Source: Micractinium sp. NFX-FRZ (lineage: Eukaryota; Chlorophyta; Trebouxiophyceae; Chlorellales; Chlorellaceae). From it: a stretch of DNA of 64,000 bases. Positions 29,400 to 40,687 of this stretch are shown here, piece after piece (positions within the stretch are counted from its first letter, which is position 1; every line of letters starts with the position of its first letter). The DNA is taken from the NCBI GenBank assembly GCA_029339195.1, contig JAPTJF010000192.1, forward strand, positions 43,350 to 107,349. The letters run 5' to 3'. The notes beneath the pieces were generated by a model. The model was not told the DNA's origin. It worked only from the letters and a program-made list of their open reading frames with translations, and did no database searches. The translations under genes were made by a program, and so were the position numbers.

Positions 29400-32300
29400 C
29401 TACGACGCCAAAAAGTCTGCCCCCATCGCCTGCATGGGGTCCTCCTCCTCCTCCCCCTCCCCCTGCCCCATCTGCGCCATGGGCGACAGCAGGCGCTGCA
29501 GCAGGTCGTCGCCGGAGGAGTGGTGGGAGGAGAAGCCGGCAGGGCCGGCGGGGAAGTCGGACGCCCCGCGGTGCGAGGCGCCGTGGGGGGCGCCCGCCAG
29601 GCTGCTGCCGCCGCTGCCCAGGTTGTGGTCGTCGGAGCCCCGCCCCTCACGGTCCGCCTCTTGCAGCACAGCCAGGCTGGAGCTGCAGGCGGCAGGCAGG
29701 CAGGCGGGGCAGGAGGGGGGCAAGGGGATGGGGTCAGGGGCAGGCAGGGCGGGCAAAGGGCAGGTGAGAAGCGAGCGGCAGTGCGATCCGGTGCGAAATC
29801 TGCCAAGCAAGCTGGCGGGCAGATGGGCAGGCGGAGCAGGAGAGCCACCGCGCAAGAGGCTCAACAGCAGGAAGCGGCGGCAGATGTGCAGTGGAAAGGG
29901 GAAGCATAGGACTCTTGCGCACCTGAAGGTGTTGGTGCGCCGGATGGGCTTGCCTAGTGGCCCAATCTTGTCGGCCGCGCTGCCGGGCGGCACTGCAGGC
30001 GGGGAGGCAAAAACAGGAGGAGAGGGTGCAAGGTGGGCATCGCCGCAGATGAGCCTTTGTGTCTCCCCTCCCCCCGACAGCTGCTCCCACACGGCAGCTC
30101 CCACCACACTCCCAACTCAAACCACCAAGCCACCACCACGCTCGCACTCACGGGGCGGCCGCCCTGCTCCGCCGCCGCCGCCGCCGCCTGCCTCTCCCGC
30201 CATGGCCGCCAGCTGGCCCACAGACATGGACTTGCAGATCTTGCGGGGGCGGGCATACTCCATGGCAGCAAGCGCCTCGTCCTCCTCGTCAAAGAACGGG
30301 GCTGCGGGCAGGGGGCGGGGGAAGAGAGGGGCAAGGGGAGCTTGAGTGCAGGGGGCAGGCGAAAGGATGGCTGCCGGGGGGCTGTGAGTTGCAGCATGCT
30401 GCACTTCCTGCATCAGGCCATGCCGCACGAGCTGTACGAAGCTGCGGGGGCGGGAGAGTTGCTGCAGGCCCAGCGAACGGCTAGTAACACAGCAGCCCCT
30501 CACCTGACAGATCCACCCATCATGTTGCCCATGGACCGCGGATCATGCCCGCCAAAACCACACGGCACAGGCCAACAAAAGGAGCAGAAAAAACCTCGCG
30601 GCACAGCACAGCACCAGAGCAGAGCAAGCACCGGCCAGCAGCCTTCCAACACCAACACGGCACAGCACAGCGCCGAAGCAGAACAAGCACAGTGTATGTA
30701 TCCCACAGCCCAGCAGGCCCCTCACCCGACAAGTCCATCAGGTTGCCCATGGACCGGCTCTTGAACATGCCCGCCGCCGACCCCCGCCCGCTGCCGCCGC
30801 CGCCGCCGCCGCCTCCCATGCCCACAATCGGGTTGTCCGGCATGTCTTTTATGAAATCAAGGAGCTCAGAGGTGTCGAGGTCAAGGTCCAGGGCAGGGGT
30901 GGGGCCGCCGCTGCCCATGCCAGCGGGGCCATGGGCGGCTGCGCCGCCCATGCCGCCGCCGCCGCCGCCGCCGCCCACGTCAACACCCTCCTGCAGGTGG
31001 GAGGAGAGGAGGGGCAGGGGTGCGGGGGGTGGCAAAGCGTGGGTGGGAGGTGCGCAAGTTGGCCTGTGTGGCGCTGGCCACCGCCAGCAAACTGCAACGC
31101 ACGGAAAGTCGCAGGGCAGGCACAGACGTGGATGTCCCAGGCCCGGCCTCACCGTCAAATCAAATGCCTTGAACAGGTCCCGGTCATTCATCAAATCTGA
31201 CAGCTCGTTGCCGGCCAGATCATCCTTGACTGCAGGGGCGGACACATGAGAGCGCACAAAATATGGTAAGAGTACGTTATTTGAAACAAGCATGCCATCG
31301 GCTGCGGGGTGGCAGGGGAGGACGGACTCAGAAGTTGGGAGGGCAGGGGTCCGTGGGCCGGGGCAGGCGGTGGTTGCGGCGGCAGGCAGGCAGGCAGGCA
31401 GGCAGGCGCAACACCAGGTGGAAGCCGCAGGGCAGTGGCGCGCCGTGTCGCAGTTGAGACCAAGGGGTCAGCGCAGAAGAGCAAGTGGGCCCGGCACAGG
31501 CAAGCCTCAGCTCAGTGCACAGCGCTACAGCGCGCGGCGACCTGCTGTGCACACCCGCCCGCTGCCCATACAATAACGACTCACAAGCAAATGCGGGCTC
31601 CGATTGGATGCGGCTCATGCGCTTGCCCAGCGAGCTGCCTGCCAGCGGTCGCTGCCCCGCCGCTGCTGCTGGGAGCTGCTGGGGCGGCGGCTGGTGGTGT
31701 GGGATGAGGTGCGTCTCGCTGCCCACCCGCACCATCAGCGGCTGACCCGCGCTGCTGCCGCCGCCCGGCAGCGGCAGTGGCATCGGCGCGGCGGCAGGGG
31801 CCGCCGGCATGCCCAGCAGATCCTGCGCGCCGCCGGCGGGCGCGCCGCCGCCGCTGCCCCCAAACTGCAGCTGCAGCCCGCCGCCTGGNNNNNNNNNNGC
31901 TGCCAAGCTGCTGCGCGGGCGGAGGCGGCGCCGCCGCTGGCGACGCGCTGCCGCCTGCCGCCGCCAGCACGCTGCCTCCCACCACGCTGGGCGCTGACGC
32001 CACCCGTCCCATGCCGCCCTGCTGGCCGTGAAGCATGGGCACGGCGGGGGCGGGGGCGGGCACAGCGAGTGCGGCGGCCGCTCCCGGCGATCCGGCGGGC
32101 CCACGCAGGCGGCGTCCCGAACGGCTCGTGCCGCGAGCAGTCCAAGAGGGCACAGCAGGGGCGCCCCCGCTGCCATCCTCATCGCTCAGCCCCTCGCTGC
32201 CATCGCTGCCCATCTCTTCGTCCTCGTCACTGCTACCCAGGGCCGCGCTCTGCGGGGGGACGGGGTGACGGGTGGCAAAGGAGGTGGTGTCAGCCCAGGG

Positions 32301-35300
32301 TTTTTTATGCATGCAGACACAGCGTGCATGGGGGAGGGCAGCGGCGAGGCGCGCTGGCAGAGTGGGGGGCAGGCAGGCAGATGTGCAAATGATACTTGAG
32401 ATGCACGCTCTAAACAGCCCCTCCCCGAGCCCCCGCTTCACCCAGCCGATGCAGGCAGGCACGCGCTGGCAGGGCAGGTGCCAGTGATTACTTCTGCTTT
32501 GCAAGCTCAAGATACGGGCTGGCATAACGACACACAGACGCGCTGCCGCCCCCGCCCCCGCCTGCCCGCCTCACCCTGTGGTGCACGCGCACGCTGGCTG
32601 CGCGCTGCGACGCTGCGCGCCCGCCGCCGCCGCGCACCGGCGCCTCGCCGCCGCCGTTGCCGCCCTCCCCCTCCTCCCCTGCCCCTAGCAGGTGGGCCAC
32701 CTCCGGGGGCACGTCGTCCTTAAAGTTGACATAGGAGTGGGCCTCCTTGGGCTTGAGGCGCCAGAGGGCGCGGTCGTAGGCGCGGGCAGCCTCCTCCTCG
32801 CTGCAGGGGTTGAGGTGGCGACATGGGTGGTTCAGCAGGAGGAGAAGAGGTGAGGTGGGGGAGGCGGAACCGCCAGAGGCAGGGCCTGCACGGGGGCCCG
32901 CCTCGGATCCCTCGAGCAGCGGTGCGCCCCAACCTGGCCAGGCTGAGCAAGCGGCACACTGCCACGGCAGGCGCACCCCCACCACCCCGCACCACCTGAT
33001 TACCCCACCCCCACTCCTGTAAGGACAGCATGCACAGCGACCGGCACAAGCTCAAGTCGGCACGGCAACAGCCCCACCTGGCCCACCCCACCCACCTACA
33101 CTCCAGGCACCCCACCTCCTGCCCAGCAGCCCCTCCCCCGCCCTGGGCCCATGTGCCATGAATGTGTGTGGTAGCCCAGCTTGCAGTGCCCACCAGCCCC
33201 GCAAAATGAAAGCAAGCAGGCAGCGCAGCCGCCCAGCCCACCTGTCAAAGAGCTCTCTGTAGGCCCACCGCCGGTTGACCATCACCTTTGCCTCCCACTT
33301 CCCCTTCTTCTTGCTCACGCCACGGAACCTGCCAGGGCGGGGAGGCGAAATGGAGGTGGAGGTTTATGACAAAACGAAACTTGCACTCGCCTTCCTTCAT
33401 TGATGAAGCCACCAACAGGTCAGAACTAAGCGCACACAGGGGCGGCTCAGGCTGGCGTCAGCAAAGGCCAGCAAAGGCCAGCGGCGAACATACATTGGGC
33501 AACGGGAGGCAAGACGACGCTTGCAAAAGGGGGCAAGAGCATGGCAGCAAGGGAGCAGGGGCAAGGCTGTGCACTCACTTGGAGCTCTTGTCCATCGGCT
33601 TCACCCCCAGCGCGCGCTGCAGGTTCTCACGGTCCAACCCGCTGCAGCCACACATGGGGGGGAGCACGGGCAGCGGCAAGGGGTGAGGGGCACATGCGCA
33701 AGCCAACGGAGGGGGCTCACGCGGGGGAAGGGTCACATATGTGGGCAAGCGTGGGCGGCAGGCAGGGAGCACCGCGAAACCCTTGCCCACTTCCACTCAT
33801 GCACAGATGTAGGGGCTCCTAGAGCCGCACACACGATCACCACAGCCCCCTCACAGCACCCATGCGCACACCACCTCACACGCTCGGTCTTACCTGTAGA
33901 TTGCGACCTCCTCTGGGGCGTAGTTGGAGGGAGGGAAGTTGGTCTGGGCGCTGTCGCCGTGCAGCGCCAGGCTCACCCTGGGAGAGAGAGAAGAGGAGGG
34001 TGAGGGGGACACGGGTCAAATACACAAGAACAGGACGAAAAATCACACTGGAAGAGGAGAGCAGCTGGCCAACAGTTGATGTGATGCAAATCGAATAAAG
34101 GAGGGGCCGTGCCGCTGCCTGCCTCCCCTTTCTCGTGTCAACGCCTGACCGCTCACTTGTCATACACCCGGGCCGCCTCCTCCTCCGTCTCATAGTACCC
34201 CAGGTGCGTCACCTTGCCGTGCACCAGGATGCGCGCCTGCGTGGGGCGGCGGGGGGCAGGCAGGCGGGGTGGGCAAGGGTGCGCAGGAATGTGGGGCGAG
34301 CAGCATGGTGAGGAGGGCAGGTGTCCAGGGCAGCGCAGGGTGGGTTGCGGGTGCCTGTTTCACATGGTCCAAAAGGAGCCGCAAGGCACAGGGCGGGGGC
34401 CAAGCTCTGCCTCCTGCTGACGTCTCCACTCTGCATCGCCAGCGCCCCTGCACCCCCACCGCTTGGGGGCCGCCCATAGGTGCACGGTGCCACGGCTACG
34501 CCACCGCTACATGCACCGGATGTCACGCATCAGTACTGAGACACTACCCAGCCTGCCCTGCCCTCACCTGCCACTGGTTCTTGCGGTTGGAGGAGCCCAC
34601 CCCCATGAACCGGCTGGTGCGCTGGCGGCTGGTGAAGCGGCGGCGGGGCGCCTGCAGGGGGCGGAGGGGGCCAGGAGGCAGGCAGGCATTGCACAGTCCG
34701 CCCTCTCTTCTCATAACAGCAGCACTGGTACAAGCCAGAAGGCTGCACCGCAGCACTGCGCACCACACCGCAGCACGGCACAGCGTGCACAGCGTGCAGA
34801 ATGCAGCAAAGCGTGCCCAGCGCACCTGCTTGATGCGCTCGCTCTTGAGCGTCGTCTTCACCTCCTCCCGCGTCTTGCCGGTGAGCGGGGGGATCGTCTC
34901 GCCCGTGTAGTCGCGCGCATCAAAGTTAGTCTGCAGGCAAGGCAAAAGTGGTGCAAGAGACGAGAGTTAGCGGCAGCAGTGAGGCGGCGCCACAGTGCGC
35001 CTGCACTGGCACGTGTGGGCATGACGCTGGGGGGTGCAGATGAACCGGGGGAACGCCCTTTCCACCTCGGCAGCGATGCAATGCTGACGCCGGTTGGCTG
35101 GCTGGCAGGGCAGCGGCTCCGGCAATGTGCCACCCTCCACACGGGCAGCACGTGAGCTGCCACCTGTGCCCCTGAGCCGCTGGCAGCGCCCAGTGCTGCC
35201 GCAGCAGAGCACACGGGTGCTGACCCGCGGGTGCCCACAACAAGCCGCCCAAGCATGGGTCAAGGCTGTCCTGTCCCAGCACCCCAATGGCTGCCGCATG

Positions 35301-36916
35301 GGCCAAGCCAAGTCAGGGGCTCACAACCGGTCCAGCTTTGCAGGCACACACCTGGAGGTTGGGGTTGTCCCGCCCCAGCAGCCCAATGGCCGCCCGGTCG
35401 TACGCCCGCGCCGCCGCCTCCTCCGTGTCGAAATACCCCACAGACACGCCCGACTTGCCCAGGGCCGCCACCTGCAGATACAGACAGGACAGGCGGACCA
35501 CAGAGTACAGAGCTGTCAATAGGTTGTGTGCCTCACAAGACACCCCATAACGTGCCTCGCCAACTTACGGCATGCATCCGTTGACTACCGGCCCACCTTG
35601 ATCTGCACCTGCCGCTTGGCTTGCTTGTGCCGAGGCGGCACTGCCTGCCACACGCACACGAACACACTCGCACGGACTCTGATTTCCCACTCCCCGCCCT
35701 GCCCCCACCTTGATCTGCACCCGCCACTTGGCCTTCTTGCGGTCGTACGACACCCCCCGGTAGCGCGACTTGTTCAGCCCGCCGCTGCCCATGCAGTCGG
35801 TGGGGCTCCCGTCGCCGTCGCCGCCGTCGCCGTCGCCGTCGCTGCCAGGGCTGTCTGGGAGCGGCAGCTGGATGTTGGCAGCGGCTGCAGCGCAGGGCAC
35901 AGGCAGCGCAGGAGGGCGGGCGGGGTGGGGCAGGAGAGGACAAGATGAGGTGAGGGAAGGTACAGGGCTGCACTGCCCAGTTGGGAGCGTCAGTTACGCG
36001 GCTGGGGTGCCACGCGCCACACTGGTGACGGCCCGGGGCGAGCCGCTGCCGAGGCTCTCCCTGGACACCTGGAAAGCTGGCTGCCCGCCTGGACCCTACT
36101 GGCCGCCTGTCGAGCGTCGCGCGCGCAACAGGCAGCCGAGCCAGCCGGCAGCCCGGCGGGCAGCGCAGCAGGCACGGCAGGCGGGCCGCCAGGTGGGCGC
36201 ACCAGAGTGTGATGAGGAGGGGTGCGAGGGGTCATCTGGATCCAGCCTCAGGTGCCCTGCCTGGTGTGTGTTGATGGGCACGGGCATGGGGATGGGCAGC
36301 GGCAGGCCCGCCATGCCTGCTGCGCCCTCCAGGCCCGACGGTGAATGCATGATGACGCCGCCGCCACCTGGCGACAGGTGCGCCGCAGATGCCAGGCCGG
36401 AGCCTGCAGGCAGGCAGGTGGGCGGGCAGGCGGGGCAGGGTGTTGGTCGGTGCGCCAGAGGGGCAGAGTCGGATGTCCCAGCGCAGGCAAGTGATGCCGG
36501 CCTGCCCACGATGCACATGCCTGCATGCGCTGCACCCCACGGCACCGCCCCCTTATCCACACCCAGCACCCGCCAGCCTGGCGCACGCACCTGACAGCTG
36601 CATGGGCTGCGGGTTGGGCACCAGCTGGTGCGGCCCTCCCCCACCCATCATCATCATCATGCCTCCAGACGAAACCTGGGAGCTGAGGCCAGAGAGCTGC
36701 GGGTAGCCGCCGGCGCCCGCCGCTGCTCCCGGGCCGCCGCCAAACAGCTGCGGCAGTGGGTGCTGCGACATGCCGTGTGGCGGCGGCGACGGCCCGCTGC
36801 CAAAGTGCAGGCCCGGCAGCGAGGTGAGGGAGGTGGGGAGGCCGGTGATGCCGCCAGCACCCGTGCCCATGCCGGGGCCGTAGCCCATCAGCTTGCCAGC
36901 CAGGATGGGCTGCTGG

Positions 36917-36955
<39 letters not shown>

Positions 36956-37134
36956 ATGGTGGCGCCTGGCAGCGCATACCCCTGCATCGGCTGCTGCATG
37001 CCGCTGCCGCTGCTCATGTGATGCGCTGCCGCCACGCTGCTCTCTTGCTGCTGGTGCCGCTGCAGCGCGTCCCACAGCTCAGCGTTGCCAGATGGGGCAC
37101 CGCCATACTGCTGCTGCGGTGCTGTCCCTTGCAT
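29400..37134 (-). CDS. Transcription factor with three AP2 domains
   Basis: Seventeen exons: join(29400..29682, 29923..29992, 30152..30301, 30726..30990, 31153..31229, 31585..32249, 32575..32800, 33242..33328, 33579..33641, 33894..33977, 34157..34236, 34568..34651, 34826..34930, 35352..35471, 35709..35884, 36203..36403, 36591..37134); 1089 codons besides a sequence gap. The N-terminal ~250 residues are Gln/Gly/Met/Pro-rich with poly-Gln, as in activation regions. AP2 domain 1 (about 288-350) begins KSRYRGVSYDRKKAKWRV and contains VGYFDTEEAAARAYDRAA. Domain 2 (about 395-456) has FMGVGSSNRKNQWQARI and LGYYETEEEAARVYDK. Domain 3 (about 486-540) has FRGVSKKKGKWEAKV and EEEAARAYDRALWRL, and lacks the usual YLG-type strand. 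The acidic, Ser-rich C-terminal part holds short basic-Ser repeats. It should bind DNA in the nucleus. The ATG at 37134 is the first plausible start; an extra 5' exon is possible. Confidence 0.88.
30488..30553 (-). repeat. Copy of AP2-gene exon end with donor
   Basis: The exon ending at 30726 (RSMGNLMDLSG, then GTGAGG) is followed about 215 bp into the intron by a copy whose minus strand reads RSMGNMMGGSV, then GTGAGG. Adjoining intron bases (CAGCAGGCCCCTCACC type) are also shared. Confidence 0.75.
31889..31898. other. Assembly gap of ten Ns inside the AP2 gene
   Basis: The gap falls in the Gln/Gly/Pro-rich C-terminal exon 31585-32249. Upstream the frame ends QQLGS in phase 0; downstream the frame that reaches the next splice donor is PGGGLQLQFG, also phase 0. 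Ten bases therefore cannot be the true length, which must be a multiple of three. Confidence 0.95.
35597..35640 (-). repeat. Copy of AP2-domain exon end with donor
   Basis: The exon ending at 35709 (RKKAKWRVQIK, then GTGGGG) has a copy 110 bp downstream in the intron reading KQAKRQVQIK, then GTGGGC. If used it would alter the first AP2 domain: the key Trp is changed to Arg. Confidence 0.8.
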
Positions 37135-37942
37135 GATCTGGCCTGTCAGGCAACGGGGCTCCCGCCAGCATGCGCTAGGCAGCGGGAGGGTGCCCTGTAC
37201 ACTGCAGCGAGGCAGGGGTAACGCACAGGGTAAGCCGAAGCTGCCGCCAGCGGGACTGCCGGCAGGCGAGGGAGGGGAGGCAAGAAGCAGTGGTGGGGGC
37301 GCCCAAAGCAGCGCGCATTCTGCTGCCCGCAGCCTGCGAAGGACTGTGGGAGGCTTGGCACGAACGTCGGGACCACCATCTGCAGAGCACCCTGTGCCTC
37401 GTGTCTGGCTTGGGCGCCCAACTCGCCCTGCTCGCCCGCCTCCTTCCGCCCATATGCTCACATAAAGCAGTTCGAAACCTGGAGCACCAGGGCGCGCGAA
37501 ACCTGGCGCTGGGCAGGAGAAGCCGGGTAGGGCGCTAGCCAGAAACTCGAACCCCCCGCTGCCGCATCATCTGTGCACACCTACCTTTGATGCGCGGTTG
37601 GACGGCTGAGAACGCGCGCTAGGACGCCCTAGCGGAGTTGCTCTCCGCCGGAAGGTCCTGGCCAGGCCAGACCCAGCCACAGGCAAATCAACAGCAACCC
37701 AGACCGAAATGCAAGCGAACAAACTCACAGGCGCTCCCTTGGGCCCGGCACCGAGCAGCCATGCAAAAAAATCACCCAAGTTTTCTTCCGCGGCAGGTCT
37801 TCCATTGCAACGCCTTTGCTGCATCGATCTCGCATCACCACCCGTCATTCCGATACCTGCCGCCGATTGCAGACTGCCAGACGCCAGCCCTATTTTGCTG
37901 CTCGCCACTGAATAGCACATTGTCCGTCTGAGGCAGCCCAAC
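37135..37942. promoter_or_regulatory. Divergent upstream region, AP2 / PGP synthase
   Basis: This 808-bp spacer holds the 5' regions of both genes. An acceptor-like site just before the AP2 ATG suggests the AP2 gene has at least one non-coding 5' exon here. No specific element was identified. Confidence 0.4.
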
Positions 37943-39766
37943 ATGCTGTCCAGTATATCAGTGTGCACCACCAGCGCGGCGAGGCCGCCTGCAGCAGCAG
38001 GGGCGCAGCAGCGGCGGCGGCTGCCCGCCTCCGCCCGTCCTGTGGCCACGCTGTTTCTGCAGCCCGGAGCAGCGGCAGTGGCAGCAGCAACGCAGCAGCG
38101 GCTCGCGTCCTGTGCAGCGCAGCGCCGGCGAACGTCGACACTCCGGCTTGCCGTGTGCGCCTCCACGCCGAGCAACGCCAGCAACAAGAGCACGGTACTG
38201 CCCGCTGTCTCGCCTGCTGGCCCGTGCCTGCTTCCGCCCCCACACCGCTGCACGCTGCCGCCGGTTCACAACCATACCGCTGTCAGTTGCCCCTTGCTGT
38301 GCCGGCAGGCTGTTCACCCCAGCTGCCCCTGCCCTGCCTCCCTCCATCATGCACCCAGCAGATCCTGACGCTGCCCACGCTGCTCACGCTGGCCCGGGTG
38401 GCAGCCATCCCCGCCCTCGTAGCCGCCTGGTTCTCCGCCGCACCCTGGGCTGCCCCCGCCTGCACCGCACTCTTTGTGGGCGCCTCCCTCACCGATTACC
38501 TGGACGGCTACCTGGCGCGCAAGATGGTGAGGCGCCCGAGGTTGAGACTGAAGCGTGTCTGCCCTGTGCGACCCTTTGCTTGCAGTGCCGTGGTGACCCT
38601 CCTGTGCACTCTGCTGCAAACGCCCCCCGCTGCCCTGCCCTGGCCGCCGCCCCGCAGAACGCCTCCTCCGCTTTTGGCGCCTTTCTGGACCCTGTGGCTG
38701 ACAAACTCATGGTGGCGACCGTCATGATCCTGCTCTGCACACGCCCCCTACCTGTGGGACTGATGGCGGGCAACACGTGGCTGATGCCGCTGGCCACCTG
38801 CGGTGCGTGCAGGGCGGGGCAGGGCGGGGCGGGGCGGGCGTGCTGCGTGCGGGCAGGCGGGTTGGAGGGCGCTGGGGCGGGGCGGCTGACAGGCAACACG
38901 TGGCCGCGGCCGCTGATAAGCTGCAGTTCGTGTGTGTGTGTGTTTCTTTGTGTGTGTGTGTCATTGAAAGGCAGGAGAAGGGGGTGAGGACAAGGGGACG
39001 AGGTTGGGGCAGATGGGGGAGGTGGGGTTGGGAGGGCTGGCAGGGCTCCGCCGAAGATTCCAGCGCCGCTCTACTGCTGCGCCCGTCTGCGGCTCTGCTG
39101 CCCTTGTGCCCACCCTCAACCGCACGGCCGCAGTGCGGCAGTGCGTTGCCACCAGTGCTTCTGCTTTTTTTTCACCATGGTGGATCATGCGCCAATTTGC
39201 CACCCCCTGCTGTTCTCTGCGTCACGTGCTCCTCTTCTCATGCACCCCAACGCCGCTGCCGCATGCTGTGGTGGCTGCGTTTCTATGTTTCGGTGCTGCT
39301 GCTGCTCCCCCGTCTCGTTCCCCGCCCGTGTTCAACGAGTTTGGCCGACTGTTCCCGCTGCCCCTGCTGTGCTGATGCAACATTGCAAAGCCAGCGGGCC
39401 GCGGGTTGCCACCTGTGCAGGTTGCCTGTCCCACCAAGCTGCTGCCCTCTGCAATCCCTTGCTGCAGTGGTCATTGGCCGTGAGATCACAATGTCGGCAC
39501 TGCGGGAGTGGGCGGCTGCGCTGGGCCCAGAGGCCCACTCTGCGGTGGCCGTCAGCTGGGTGGGCAAGTGGAAGACGGCCGCACAAATGGTCAGCCTCAC
39601 CCTGCTGCTGCTGGCGCACCAGGGCGCGGCGGCCGGCGGCGGCGGCCTGCCGACGGCGCTGCTGCAGGCCGCGGGCGCGGGCGGCGTGCCCCTGCTGGGC
39701 GTGGCGGCGCTGCTGACGGTGTGGAGCCTGGCGTTGTACTTCCGCGGCCTCTGGCGCTTCTTTTGA
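37943..39766 (+). CDS. PGPS: CDP-DAG:glycerol-3-P 3-phosphatidyltransferase
   Basis: Model: join(37943..38194, 38362..38526, 38658..38802, 39468..39766), 286 codons plus stop. The enzyme makes phosphatidylglycerophosphate from CDP-diacylglycerol and glycerol-3-phosphate, the committed step to phosphatidylglycerol (thylakoids) and cardiolipin (mitochondria). The CDP-alcohol phosphatidyltransferase motif is complete across exons 2-3: D129, D132-G133, A136-R137, then G146, D150 and D154 (DYLDGYLAR ... GAFLDPVAD). LPTLLTLARV and VVIGREI are typical of PgsA-type enzymes, and several membrane helices follow. The first ~80 residues are Ser/Ala/Arg/Gln-rich with no acidic residues, i.e. an organelle transit peptide; whether plastid, mitochondrion or both is not decided. 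Exon 2 has a tandem CAGCAG acceptor, so a Gln may be included or not. Confidence 0.93.
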
Positions 39767-40687
39767 ACACGGCTCCACAGCGTGCCACACGCCTCCCCAA
39801 CACTTAAGAGTGCCTGCCTGGCACTGTCTTTGCGGGGGCTCCAGCGCATCCCCTTGCGATGCGCTGGAACGGCGGTCGTGCCTGGCCCTGGCACTGTGTT
39901 TGCCCACCTGCTGCCTTTACTGATGGCTAACTTGCTGGATGCTCTTCCAGCATATAGCGGAGGCAACTCACTGTTATCGCTTGCTCCTTGAACGCACGTG
40001 CAACGCTTCTTGCCCTGCACCCAGCAATGCCCACTCCAAGTTTTCCAAACCGCTGCCCAGCACTGCCCCACCTCTGCCCTGCCACTCGTGCACACACACA
40101 CCGGTGCGTGTTCTCCAAGGCAAGGCCACCGCTGTGCACCTGCTTGCGCTTCTACAACCCCTTGCTGCACCAAGCTCCCGTGTGTGAAGCCACCGTGCGC
40201 TGAGCTGTCATGCTGAGCTGCCATGCTGAGCTATCACGCATCAAGTTCCACAGACAGGGTCAGTGTCGAGGACAGAGGGCCTGGGCGGTGGAAGGTAAGG
40301 GAGCAAAGAGCAACGAGAGGAGGAGGAGGGGAGGGCACAAAAACAATGGGTGGCGCGGGGCGAGCGTGGTGGGAAAAAACGTCCCGCGTGCCCTGAGAGA
40401 AAAACCACAGGTTCGCTGCTGCTGCTGCTGCTGCTGGCATTGCCGCTGGAGCGAGGTACGCGCCCGCCTGCCAGTCACGTCATTACGTCAGGCGGGAAAT
40501 GCTGCCACGCAGGGGGCCTGTCGGCCAGCATGCGAGCGGCCTGGGCGGGGGGCGGGGCATGCCGCTGCTGCTGCTGCTGCTGCTGCTGCCAGCGGCCAGT
40601 GCGCCGTATTCCCTGGCTGCGCACGCTGCCAGGGGAGCACGCACCCTGGCCACAACGCACGGTGCCGCAGGCTGGGCGGGGCGCGGC
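39767..40687. other. Convergent 3' spacer with CTG repeats
   Basis: This lies between the stops of PGP synthase (plus) and YbaB (minus). It contains two CTG microsatellites (about 40415-40437 and 40562-40590) and GCTGAGCT-type short repeats near 40200-40235. No gene was recognised. Confidence 0.45.

Noticed and set aside
28484..30345. Plus-strand frames of 427 and 521 codons
   Set aside because: Composition is Arg/Gly/Ala-rich with no domain, and they are antisense to the AP2 gene's 3' part.
31585..32249. AP2 gene as a frameshifted pseudogene
   Set aside because: The frame break coincides exactly with the ten-N gap and both sides are in phase with their splice sites.
37480..37560. tRNA-like T-loop (GGTTCGAG on the minus strand)
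   Set aside because: No matching acceptor stem, D-loop or anticodon arm could be folded around it.
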